DNA from: Actinomycetota bacterium
GTDB taxonomy: Bacteria; Actinomycetota; Acidimicrobiia; Acidimicrobiales; Microtrichaceae
DNA: 64,000 nucleotides
Reading direction: 5' to 3'
Assembly: GCA_016703525.1 (NCBI GenBank)
Contig: JADJBW010000001.1
Coordinates: 186,001-250,000, forward strand
Positions 56,213 through 64,000 of this stretch are shown one piece after another (position 1 is the stretch's first letter; every line of letters begins with the position of its first letter). A program made the translations under genes and the position numbers. The notes below the pieces were generated by a model, which was not told the DNA's origin, ran no database searches, and worked only from the letters and a program-made list of their open reading frames with translations.

Positions 56213-58953
56213 ATGGGTGCCCCCTTGGTCATTGTGGAGTCGCCGGCAAAGGCGCACCATCGCCGCTTCTCGGCGACGACTTCATGGTCGAGTCGTCGGT
56301 CGGCCACATCCGCGACCTGCCGTCGAAGGCGGCGGAGATCCCCGAGGCGTACAAGAAGGAGAAGTGGGCCAACCTCGGCGTCGACGTCGACAACCACTTC
56401 AAGCCGCTGTACATCGTCTCCCCCAACAAGAAGGACCAGGTCCGCCACCTGAAGGCGCTGCTGAAGGAGGCCGACGAGCTCTATCTCGCGACCGATGAGG
56501 ATCGCGAGGGCGAGGCGATCGCGTGGCACCTCCTGGAGGTGTTGAACCCGAAGGTGCCCGTCCGGCGGATGGTCTTCCACGAGATCACGCCACAGGCGAT
56601 CCGCCATGCGATCGAGAACCCGCGCGATCTCGACCGTCGCCTTGTCGACGCGCAGGAGGCGCGGCGCATCTTCGACCGGCTGTACGGCTACGAGGTCTCG
56701 CCCGTGTTGTGGAAGAAGGTCATGCCGCGGCTCTCGGCCGGCCGCGTGCAGTCGGTGGCGACCCGCCTGGTCGTCGAGCGGAGCGCGAGCGGATGCGCTT
56801 CGTGTCCGCCTACTGGGACCTCAGGGCCGGTTCCGCCACCCGGCGCCGAGGCCGACCAGACCCGTTCCGGCGCACGCTGCTCGAGGTCGACGGCCGCCAG
56901 CTCGCCACCGGCCAGGACTTCGACACGTCCGGCCAGCTCACCCGCGACGGGGTCGTGCTCCTGGACGAGGCCGCCAGCTGGCGCTGCGCCGCGCTGGCCG
57001 ATCGACCGGTCGCGGTCCGCGGTCGAACGCAAGCCCTACACCCGCAAGCCCTACCCGCCGTTCATGACCTCGACGCTGCAGCAGGAGGCCGGCCGCAAGC
57101 TCCGCTTCTCGTCGTCGCAGACCATGTCGGTCGCCCAGCGCCTGTACGAGAACGGCTTCATCACCTATATGCGTACCGACTCGGCCACGCTGTCGGACAC
57201 GGCCATCGCCGCAGCCGCCCAGATCCCGGAGCAGTACGGCGCCGCCTACCTGCCCGATCAGCCGCGTACCTACGCCAAGAAGGTGAAGAACGCACAGGAG
57301 GCGCATGAGGCCATCCGTCCGGCAGGCGAACGGTTCCGCGGCCCCGAGGAGGTTCGCGAGGCGCTCGGAACCCAGGAGTTCCGGCTCTACGAGTTGATCT
57401 GGCAACGCACCATCGCGTCGCAGATGACCGACGCCCGCGGTGAGTCGGTATCGGTCCGCCTCGGGATGACCGCCGCTGACGGCCGCGACGCCGTGTTCGC
57501 TGCGAGCGGCAAGACGATCCTGTTCCCCGGGTTCCTCCGTGCGTACGTGGAGGGGGCGGACGACCCCGACGCCGAGCTGGAGGACCAGGAGCGCGTGCTG
57601 CCGGACATGACCGAGGGCGATCGCCTGTCGGTCCACGATCTGGAGTCCCGCGGGCACGAGACGCAGCCGCCCGCCCGCTACACCGAGGCGTCGCTGGTCA
57701 AGCGGCTCGAGGAGCTCGGCGTCGGCCGGCCGTCGACCTACGCGTCGATCATCTCGACGGTGCAGGACCGCGGGTATGTGCGCAAGAAGGGCTCGGCGCT
57801 CGTGCCGAGTTTCACGGCGTTCGCGGTCGTGACGCTGCTCGAGCGGCACTTCTCCGACCTCGTGGACTACGCGCTCACGGCGCGCATGGAGGACGACCTC
57901 GACCTGATCGCCCGCGGCGAGGCCGACGCCGAGCCCTGGCTGTCTCGCTTCTACTTCGGCGAGTCGGCCAACGGCGAGCGAAGCGGGCTGAAGGCCATGG
58001 TGTCCGACATCGGCGACATCGATGCGCGGGACGTGAACTCGATCCCGCTCGGCGCCGACCCCGACGGCGTGCCGATCGTCGCTCGCGTCGGCCGCTACGG
58101 CGCGTACCTGCAACGCGGCGACGACACCGCGAACGTGCCGGATGACATCGCGCCCGACGAGCTCACGCCCGCCAAGTGCGTCGAACTGCTGAACACGCCG
58201 AAGGAACGTCAACTCGGCCTGCATCCCACCGAGGGACTCCCGATCTTCGTGCGCAACGGACGCTTCGGCCCGTACGTGCAGCTCGGTGAGCATGACGACG
58301 AGACCGGGTTCAAGCCCAAGATGGCGTCGCTGTTCCAGACGATGACGGTGGAGCGTGTGACCCTCGACGACGCGGTGCAGTTGCTGTCGCTGCCGCGCGT
58401 CGTGGGCATCGATCCCGCCGACGGCGAGGAGATCACCTCGCAGAACGGCCGATTCGGTCCGTACATCAAGAAGGGCACCGATTCGCGTTCGATCGAGAAC
58501 GAGGAACAGCTGTTTGCGATCACCCTCGACGAGTGCCTGCGCATCTTCGCCGAGCCGAAGCGTCGCCGCGGTCAGACCGCCAAGGGCCCGCTGCGCGAGC
58601 TCGGGCCTGATCCCGATTCGGGCCGCCCGATCGTGGTGAAGGACGGCCGGTTCGGCCCGTATGTCACCGACGGCGAGACCAACGCCTCGCTGCGCAAGGG
58701 CGATCTGGTCGAGGAGCTCACCACCGAGCGGGCGCTCGAGCTGCTCGCGGACCGTCGTGCCAAGGCGCCCGCGAAGAAGGCTCCGGCCAAGAAGGCCGCC
58801 GCGGCGAAGAAGGCGCCAGCGAAGAAGGCGGCGGCCAAGAAGGCGCCCGCCAAGAAGGCCGCGGCCAAGAAGGCTCCGGCCAAGAAGGCCGCGGCGATCG
58901 ACCCGAAGGTTGCCGACGACTTCATCGGGTCCGGCGGCGAGGAACCGTTCTGA
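56213..58953 (+). CDS. topA: DNA topoisomerase I (several frame breaks)
   Basis: TopA relaxes negative supercoils. From ATG 56213, MGAPLVIVESPAKA starts the Toprim domain. Base losses at 56235-56280 interrupt KTIAGFLGDDF, then the frame runs on with VESSVGHIRDLP and YLATDEDREGEAIAWHL. A second break near 56775-56790 and return near 57010-57020 put ERMRFVSAYWD and LLEVDGRQLATGQDF in another frame. The active Tyr is in NGFITYMRTDSATLSD. Three C-terminal repeats (NGRFGPYVQLG type) and a Lys/Ala tail of about 50 residues follow, the tail usual in actinobacteria. About 915 residues in total. Confidence 0.93.
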
Positions 58954-58981
58954 GCCGACCCCGGCGCCGTGCGGTCGACCG

Positions 58982-60439
58982 ATGACGACTGCGACGGAAC
59001 CACGATGGGTTCGACCCTTCGGGTCGCGGGAGTATGCCTGGCTGTGGATCGCGCAGGTGATCTCGGCGCTGGGCGACTGGATCGGCCTCTTCGCGATCAC
59101 GGCGCTCGCTGCCGAGATCAGTGAGGCGAAGGAGGCGGCGATCGCCCTGGTGTTGACCGCCCGCGTCGCCCCGAGCTTCGTGCTCGGCCCGTTGATGGGC
59201 GTGCTCGTCGACCGCTACGACCGACGAACGCTCATGCGCATCGCGGACTTGTCGCGGGCGCTGGTCTTCATGGCGCTCCCGTTCGTCGACAGCGTCGCCG
59301 GACTGATCGTGGCGTCGCTACTGCTCGAGGTGCTGACGCTGTTGTGGTCGCCCGCCAAGGAGGCGATGGTGCCGATCCTGGTCGGTCGAGAGCAACTGGC
59401 GCGAGCCAACTCGCTCGGTGTGCTTGCCGCATACGGAACCATTCCGTTCGCGGCGCTCATCGGCATCGGCCTCGCTCGCGGCAACGATGCGCTCGCGCGG
59501 GTCGACTGGCTCGCACCCCTGGGGTTTCGGCGCAACCTCGGTGAGGCCCAGGCGTTGGCCTTCTATTTCGATGCCATGACCTTCGCCGCGACGGCTGCGA
59601 TCGTGACCATCTTCATTCGCGTGGCCGCGCGGCCGGTCCGCTCGACCGACGAGCCCGAGCCCCGGCTCGGACCCGCCGCAGCGCTGGCCGCGGTGCGTGA
59701 AGGCTGGCGATTCATCGCGGCGAACCCGGTGGTTCGGGCGGTGAACATCGGGCTAGCGGCGGGTCTGCTGGGCGGCGCGATGGTCGTGCCGCTCGGGCCG
59801 TCGTTCGCGAAGTACGTGAACGGCGATGCCAGCCGCTTCAACCTGTACATCGCAGCCCTCGGGTTCGGTGTGGCGGTCGGTGTGGCGGGGGTGACGGCGT
59901 TGCAGGCACGACTCCCGAAGGCGGAGGCGTTCGTCGTCTGCCTGTTCATCGCCGGACTCGGATTCGGCGCGGGTGTGTCGATGCCCACGTTCTGGTGGTC
60001 GGCCGCGGGCGTGGGCGTGCTCGGCCTCATGGCCGGTGCGGTGTATGTGCTCGGCTACACGCTGATCCAGGAGCACACCGAGGACAAGCTCCGCGGCCGC
60101 ACCTTCACCACGTTTCTCACGTCGGTGCGGCTGTGCGTGCTGGGCGCGATGGTGCTCGGTCCCGCGCTGGCGACGATCGTCGATCCGATCCTGCGGTCCT
60201 CGATCCACGAGCGGGCGAACTGCGCGGTGGACACCCCGGAGGTTGTCTGTCGGGTGCCTGTGGTTCGATGGTTCGGTGTCGAGTACGCCCTGCCCGGTGT
60301 GCGCGTGGTGCTGTGGCTGGCGGCGCTCGTGATCCTCGTTGCGGCGGTGCTTGCGGCTCGGTCGATCAAGGTTCGCATTCGCGAGATGCTCACCCCGGCC
60401 CAGTTCGTTGCTCGGGTTCACGGTAAGGAGAATCCATGA
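58982..60439 (+). CDS. MFS-family membrane transporter
   Basis: The 485-residue protein has about 12 membrane segments in an MFS layout: LWIAQVISALGDWIGLFAI, then GPLMGVLVDRYDRRTLM, the classic loop 2-3 motif. Later comes the EHTEDKLRGRTFTTFLTSVRLC loop. It resembles MFS efflux proteins with a D-R-Y-D-R-R loop. The substrate is unknown. It begins 28 bases after topA and overlaps tmk by 4 bases (ATGA). Confidence 0.88.
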   Translation: MTTATEPRWVRPFGSREYAWLWIAQVISALGDWIGLFAITALAAEISEAKEAAIALVLTARVAPSFVLGPLMGVLVDRYDRRTLMRIADLSRALVFMALPFVDSVAGLIVASLLLEVLTLLWSPAKEAMVPILVGREQLARANSLGVLAAYGTIPFAALIGIGLARGNDALARVDWLAPLGFRRNLGEAQALAFYFDAMTFAATAAIVTIFIRVAARPVRSTDEPEPRLGPAAALAAVREGWRFIAANPVVRAVNIGLAAGLLGGAMVVPLGPSFAKYVNGDASRFNLYIAALGFGVAVGVAGVTALQARLPKAEAFVVCLFIAGLGFGAGVSMPTFWWSAAGVGVLGLMAGAVYVLGYTLIQEHTEDKLRGRTFTTFLTSVRLCVLGAMVLGPALATIVDPILRSSIHERANCAVDTPEVVCRVPVVRWFGVEYALPGVRVVLWLAALVILVAAVLAARSIKVRIREMLTPAQFVARVHGKENP

Positions 60440-61051
60440 GTCGAGGTCGGTTCATCGTGTTCGAGGGCGGTGAGGGGGTCGGCAAGTCGACGCAGGCGCG
60501 CGCCTTGCGGATCGCCTCGGTGCCGTGCTCACGCGTCAGCCAGGCGGCACCGCGATCGGCGCGGGGCTGCGACGGCTGTTGCTCGACCCGTCGACCCAGG
60601 CCCTGTCGGTTCGGGCCGAGGCGTTGCTCATGGCGGCCGACCGGGCGCAGCACCGCGTGGAAGCTCATCGAGCCCTCGCTCGCCGCCGGTCGCCATGTGG
60701 TGTGTGACCGCTACACGTACTCGTCGGTCGCCTACCAGGGGGTACGGGCGTGGGCTGGACTGCGACGAGGTGCGCGAGATGTCGGCGTGGGCGACCGAGG
60801 AGCAGTGGCCCGACCTCGTGATCCTGCTCGATCTCGACCCGGAGATCGCGGCGCAGCGGCTGTCGGGCACGCCGGACCGGTTCGAGTCGGCGGACGCGGC
60901 CTTCCATCGCCGAGTTCGGGAGGGCTTCCTGGCGATGGCGGTGCAGGAGCCGTCGCGATGGTTGGTGCTCGACGCGGCTCGGAGTGCAGACGACCTGGCC
61001 GACGAGATCGCGTCGCACGTCGATGCCGCGCTCGAGGGGTTGCAGCGATGA
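60436..61051 (+). CDS. tmk: Thymidylate kinase (three frame breaks)
   Basis: Tmk makes dTDP from dTMP. The protein reads FIVFEGGEGVGKSTQARAL (P-loop) in one frame, then LTRQPGGTAIGAGLRRLLL and LLMAADRAQH in a second. LIEPSLAAGRHVVCDRYTYSSVAYQG (DRY motif) returns to the first, and GLDCDEVREMSAWATEEQWPDLVILLDLDPEIAAQRL lies in a third. The breaks fall near 60505, 60660 and the GGGGG at about 60739. All elements are in the right order for a full protein of about 205 residues. It is tied to holB by an ATGA overlap. Confidence 0.9.
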
Positions 61052-62130
61052 CGCCCGCCGCCACGGCCGCATCCGACGCGATCGATCCCGGCGATCCCTG
61101 GGACGAGGTGGTCGCCGCTCCCGAGTTGATCTCGCAGCTCCGCGCCGCCGCACGCGACCACACGCACGCCTATCTCTTCCTCGGCCATGCGGGGGTGGGT
61201 ACCCGCGCCGCGGCCCGCGCGTTCGCGGCCGAGATCCTGGTGGCGGACTCCGGGGCGGTGGGCGCCGACGCCGATCGCCACCGTCGCCTCGCCCGCCGCG
61301 AGCGCCACCCGGCCCTGGCCTTCGTCGAGCGAACCGGGGCCTCCATCACGGTCGACCAGGCGCGCGACGTCGTGCGCCGCGCCGCGATGGCTCCGCCCGA
61401 AGGCCCGGTGCAGGTGTTCGTCCTCGTCGACTTCCATCTGGTCGCGGGTGCCGCACCGACCCTGTTGAAGTCGATCGAGGAGCCGACGCCCGGCACCGTG
61501 TTCATCGTGCTGGCCGACGAGATCACCCCCGAGTTGGTCACGATCGCCTCGCGGTGCGCGCGCTTCGAGTTCCCGCTCCTGCCGACCGATCTCGTGCGCG
61601 ATCGCCTCGTCGCCGATGGCGTGGACGTCGATGTCGCGACGGCTGCGGCGCGCAGCGCGGGAGGCGACCTCGAACGTGCGCGCCTGCTGTCGACCGACAC
61701 GGCGGTTGTCGAGCGTCGCGACTTCTGGATGCGCGTCCCGGAGCGGCTCGATGGCACGGGAGCGACGGCGGCAGCGCTGGTGACCGAAGCGCTGCTGCGG
61801 ATCGAGGAAGTGGCCGAGCCGTTGAGCCGACGCCAGGAGGGCGAGCGTGCTGCGGTCGAGCAGGAGATCGAGCAGTTCGGCGTTCGTCGCAGCCTTCTCA
61901 AGGAGGTCGACGAGCGGCACAAGCGGGAGCGGCGACGCGTGCACAACGACGAGATCGGTGCGGGGCTCGTGGCGATCATGGACCGGTACCGGGCATCGGC
62001 ATCGGCGGTGCCGGCGGCCTACGTCGACGCCGCCGACGCGGTGTCGACGCTGACCGAACGACTCGTCCACAACGTCGGCGAGGAGCTCGCCATGCAGGCG
62101 CTGTTCCTGTCGCTTCCACGGCTCGGATAA
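61048..62130 (+). CDS. holB: DNA polymerase III delta-prime subunit
   Basis: The 360-residue clamp-loader subunit has the usual DnaX-like arrangement: HTHAYLFLGHAGVGTRAAARAFAAEIL, with a changed P-loop, then QARDVVRRAAMAPPEGPVQVFVLVDFHL and PTLLKSIEEPTPGTVFIVLADE and SRCARFEF. The zinc-binding Cys cluster of many relatives is not seen. tmk-holB pairs are typical in bacteria, which supports the call. Confidence 0.9.
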   Translation: MTPAATAASDAIDPGDPWDEVVAAPELISQLRAAARDHTHAYLFLGHAGVGTRAAARAFAAEILVADSGAVGADADRHRRLARRERHPALAFVERTGASITVDQARDVVRRAAMAPPEGPVQVFVLVDFHLVAGAAPTLLKSIEEPTPGTVFIVLADEITPELVTIASRCARFEFPLLPTDLVRDRLVADGVDVDVATAAARSAGGDLERARLLSTDTAVVERRDFWMRVPERLDGTGATAAALVTEALLRIEEVAEPLSRRQEGERAAVEQEIEQFGVRRSLLKEVDERHKRERRRVHNDEIGAGLVAIMDRYRASASAVPAAYVDAADAVSTLTERLVHNVGEELAMQALFLSLPRLG

Positions 62131-62171
62131 CCCTCCACCGCGTTCGCGCAGACCGACCCTACGATGAGGCG

Positions 62172-63032
62172 ATGGGTCTTGGTCGATCGCGGCGAGTTGC
62201 ACGCGCCGTTGCGCTCATCGTGGCGTCCTCACTGTCGGCATGCAGCATTGCATCGGCGGACGGCGGGAGGATTCGGCCGAGTTCGACGACCACGTCGACG
62301 ACATCGACGACCACGACCACGACGACAACAACCACAACAACCACGACGACGACGATCCCGGCTCCGCCTCCTCCGCCTCCGCCACCGCCGGGTCCGGCGT
62401 GGGTGTCGGCCGGGTTGCCGGCGCCCGGATCGGCGTTCGAGAACCTCGCTGCCGATGGGTCGCTCGACCCCGCGGTCAAGCACGTGGCGCTCACCTTCGA
62501 CGACGGGCCGACCCAGTACACGCGGCCGATCTTCGAGATCCTGAAGAACGCCGGCGTACCGGCAACGTTCTTCATGTTGTCCGACCAGGTTCAGGCCAAT
62601 GCCGACTTGGTGCGCGAGATGACGGCCGCCGGCATGCAGATCGGCTCGCACTCCCGCAACCACCCGCACCTTCCCGGCGTCGATGTGTGGGGCCAGCGCG
62701 ATCAGATCGGCGGCTCGACGCAGGTGATCAACTCGGTCGCCGGGCCGGGCACCGTCTCGTGCTTCCGCCCGCCCTACGGCGAGGCCGATGCCGTCACCCA
62801 GCAGGTGGTCGCCGAGAACGGTCTGGCGATCGCGAAGTGGTCGGTCGACACGCGGGACTGGCAGAAGCCGCCGTTCGCAACGATCATCCAGCGGGTACAG
62901 AGCTCGGTTCGTGACCGATCGGTCGTGCTGATGCACGACGGCGGTGGCGATCGAACCGCGACGATCGCTGCATTGCCATGGGTCATTCAATGGCTCAAGG
63001 ACCAGGGCTACCAGTTCGTCAGCCTCTGCTGA
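62172..63032 (+). CDS. Polysaccharide deacetylase lipoprotein
   Basis: The 286-residue protein has a basic start and a lipobox LSAC (Cys24). A linker follows, with about 20 Thr residues (39-61) and then a Pro run (65-73), which places the catalytic domain away from the membrane. The NodB domain has TFDD (108-111), H160 and H164 (metal ligands), RPPYG (199-203) and VDTRDW (225-230). It should remove acetyl groups from peptidoglycan or another N-acetyl polymer. It follows holB by 41 bases. Confidence 0.92.
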   Translation: MGLGRSRRVARAVALIVASSLSACSIASADGGRIRPSSTTTSTTSTTTTTTTTTTTTTTTTIPAPPPPPPPPPGPAWVSAGLPAPGSAFENLAADGSLDPAVKHVALTFDDGPTQYTRPIFEILKNAGVPATFFMLSDQVQANADLVREMTAAGMQIGSHSRNHPHLPGVDVWGQRDQIGGSTQVINSVAGPGTVSCFRPPYGEADAVTQQVVAENGLAIAKWSVDTRDWQKPPFATIIQRVQSSVRDRSVVLMHDGGGDRTATIAALPWVIQWLKDQGYQFVSLC

Positions 63033-63135
63033 TCGAGGTCGGTCGGTGCCCCGGTCCCGGTGTCGCCGGTGGCGGCGAATGGGTCGGCCCAAAGGCGTGT
63101 GAACCGGGTGCCTGGGCTGGTAGATTGTCGGCCCT

Positions 63136-63208
63136 GCCCGGGTAGCTCAGACGGCAGAGCAATTCACTCGTAATGAATAGGTCAGGAGTTCGATTCTCCT
63201 CCCGGGCT
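63136..63208 (+). tRNA. tRNA-Thr (CGT anticodon)
   Basis: The 73-base sequence folds as a cloverleaf with acceptor GCCCGGG/CCCGGGC and D arm AGCTCAGACGGCAGAGCA. The anticodon stem ATTCA/TGAAT has the loop CTCGTAA (CGT), and the T arm has AGTTCGATTCT. The CCA end is not encoded, unlike tRNA-Pro in this window. Confidence 0.95.
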
Positions 63209-63214
63209 CGTCGA

Positions 63215-63240
63215 GAACCCCCGCCACCGAGCGGGGGTTC
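63215..63240 (+). terminator. Hairpin terminator after tRNA-Thr
   Basis: A perfect 10-bp stem (GAACCCCCGC with GCGGGGGTTC) and a 6-base loop lie seven bases after the tRNA and are followed by TTCC. It also faces the convergent DUF2237 gene. Confidence 0.8.
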
Positions 63241-63295
63241 TTCCGCGTTCGGGTCGTCCGCCGATGCCGTCGTAGCAGCCGCCCGAGCTCGACCG

Positions 63296-63718
63296 CTACA
63301 GGTCCTCGAGGGCGCTCGGATCCGCGGGCACGTCCACGGCGTGCGCCCGGAGTAACTCGATCGGGACCACCGCGAGCGTGCGCGCATGAGTGCTGGCGAG
63401 CACCACCGGCGCCGCGACGCCGTCCTGGGCGGCGATCAGCCAGTTGCGCGCCGTGACGCACCAGCGGTCGCCCGGTCGCAACCCCGGAAAGCGGAACTGG
63501 GGGACGGGCGTCGACAGGTCGTTGCCGATCCGCCGTTGGTGCTCGAGGAACTCGACGGACATGACGGCACAGATCGTGTGCAGCCCGCTGTCCTCGACGC
63601 CCCATGAACAGCACCCGTCGCGGTAGAAGCCCGTGACCGGGTCGGTGCCGCACGGCTCGAGGGGTTGGCCCAGCACGTTGCGGTTCTCGGTGTTCGGTGA
63701 TGTCGGCTGCGCGGTCAT
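63296..63718 (-). CDS. DUF2237 family protein
   Basis: The 140-residue protein matches DUF2237. Marks are NVLGQPLEPCGTDPVTGFYRDGCCSWG, DSGLHTICAVMSVEFL, GNDLSTPVP and FPGLRPGDRWCVTARNW. No function is known for the family. The several conserved Cys suggest metal or redox use, but that is not proved. It overlaps the next gene upstream by 4 bases (ATGA), so they are cotranscribed. Confidence 0.9.
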   Translation of the reverse strand: MTAQPTSPNTENRNVLGQPLEPCGTDPVTGFYRDGCCSWGVEDSGLHTICAVMSVEFLEHQRRIGNDLSTPVPQFRFPGLRPGDRWCVTARNWLIAAQDGVAAPVVLASTHARTLAVVPIELLRAHAVDVPADPSALEDL

Positions 63719-64000
63719 CGTCCCGATTCTTGTGCTGATCGGGTCGCTTCGCCGGACCGGTCGTCGAGTGGCCGCCAGCGCACGGTGTAGGTCTGCACGG
63801 TCGCGTCGGTGAGCTCGAAGGGCGACGGGCCTCCACCGACGGTGGTGATGACATCGAACTCGTCGCTCGTCACGGCCCTCGACCAGGAGCGATCCGCCCG
63901 AATCGTCACGAACAGCTGGCTCTGGTGTCGCTCCTCGCCGAAGAGGGGCTGCGGCGGGCTCCAGCGGAGCCCATCGCGGGAGCCGATGATCAGGTGGTTC
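63715..64000 (-). CDS. Hypothetical protein, N-terminus outside window
   Basis: The frame is open from the window edge to the TGA at 63715, giving at least 94 residues. It reads HLIIGSRDGLRWSPPQPLFGEE, then VTIRADRSWSRAV, and TYTVRWRPLD near the end. The pattern suggests beta strands. A GTG at 63909 is internal to the open frame. I do not recognise a family. The stop overlaps the DUF2237 start. Confidence 0.5.
   Translation of the reverse strand, partial: NHLIIGSRDGLRWSPPQPLFGEERHQSQLFVTIRADRSWSRAVTSDEFDVITTVGGGPSPFELTDATVQTYTVRWRPLDDRSGEATRSAQESGR

Noticed and set aside
58755..58900. Lys/Ala-rich repeats (KAPAKKA) at the TopA end as a new element
   Set aside because: Such tails are normal in actinobacterial TopA and histone-like proteins.
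56938..59100. Minus-strand open frame of 720 codons opposite topA
   Set aside because: It is a shadow of topA. Its repeats (Leu/Gly/Arg-rich) are only the reverse of the Lys/Ala tail.
62270..62390. Short-spaced ACGACG/ACCACG repeats as a CRISPR or satellite
   Set aside because: They encode the Thr-rich and Pro-rich linker of the deacetylase, and there are no spacers of uniform length.

Overview
This window is very GC-rich, densely packed chromosomal DNA. The gene content points to an actinobacterium: a WhiB protein, an FxsA protein, a GlnR-type orphan regulator next to two glutamine synthetases, an ArsA-like ATPase pair beside NfeD and WhiB, a Tad pilus operon with a DUF4244-type pilin, a topoisomerase I with a Lys/Ala tail, and a LAXTG-type sortase signal. 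My best guess is the class Acidimicrobiia; that is an inference from gene content and style. There are no rRNA genes, prophage, insertion sequences or CRISPR arrays.

Layout. 1-6.9 kb: the end of dnaB, a methyltransferase, aat, a hydroxyacyl-CoA dehydrogenase, an ECF sigma factor coupled to a membrane protein, a cyanophycinase-like protein and a membrane-anchored cyclophilin. 7-9.3 kb: the aspartate pathway genes lysC and asd. 9.4-13.9 kb: a catabolic-looking group (Rieske oxygenase, SDR, amidohydrolase, acetoacetate-decarboxylase-like protein, MazG-like protein). 13.9-15 kb: a CAP-domain lipoprotein and a Nudix protein. 15.07-28.42 kb: one giant secreted DUF11-repeat protein of about 4450 residues ending in a LAYTG sorting signal. 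28.4-34.8 kb: a GT-C-like membrane protein, tRNA-Pro, a receiver protein, a STAS protein, macro-domain and YccF genes, and two ArsA-like ATPases. 34.8-40.6 kb: nfeD, whiB, fxsA, a Nudix protein, mrp, erpA and a Tat lipoprotein with a thioredoxin-like fold. 40.6-46.7 kb: a compact molybdenum-hydroxylase-like fusion, RidA, then a nitrogen locus (glnR-like, glnA type I, divergent glnII) and a MarR regulator. 47.5-51.6 kb: a tightly overlapped Tad pilus operon. 51.7-52.5 kb: a STAS plus anti-sigma kinase pair. 52.5-56.1 kb: a P-type ATPase and an acyl-CoA dehydrogenase. 56.2-63.0 kb: topA, an MFS transporter, tmk, holB and a polysaccharide deacetylase. The window ends with tRNA-Thr, a DUF2237 protein and a cut-off gene.

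Sequence quality is itself a result. At least a dozen genes have reading-frame breaks where the conserved protein continues at once in another frame. Examples are the ECF sigma factor, the giant DUF11 gene (two), both STAS genes, the ArsA pair, the macro-domain gene (about four), the P-type ATPase (a compensating pair), topA and tmk. The breaks sit in short homopolymers or in CG-dinucleotide runs, so uncorrected consensus errors explain most of them better than real pseudogenes. They cluster most strongly between 28.5 and 34.8 kb. Spans given for these genes run from the real start to the real stop across the breaks.

The most interesting biology is the giant surface protein, which has two levels of repeat: a four-module super-repeat, followed by eight units of about 152 residues built around a Cys-bracketed acidic loop. 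Next come the GSI/GSII/GlnR arrangement with an 11-bp periodic site, and the truncated molybdenum-hydroxylase fusion.
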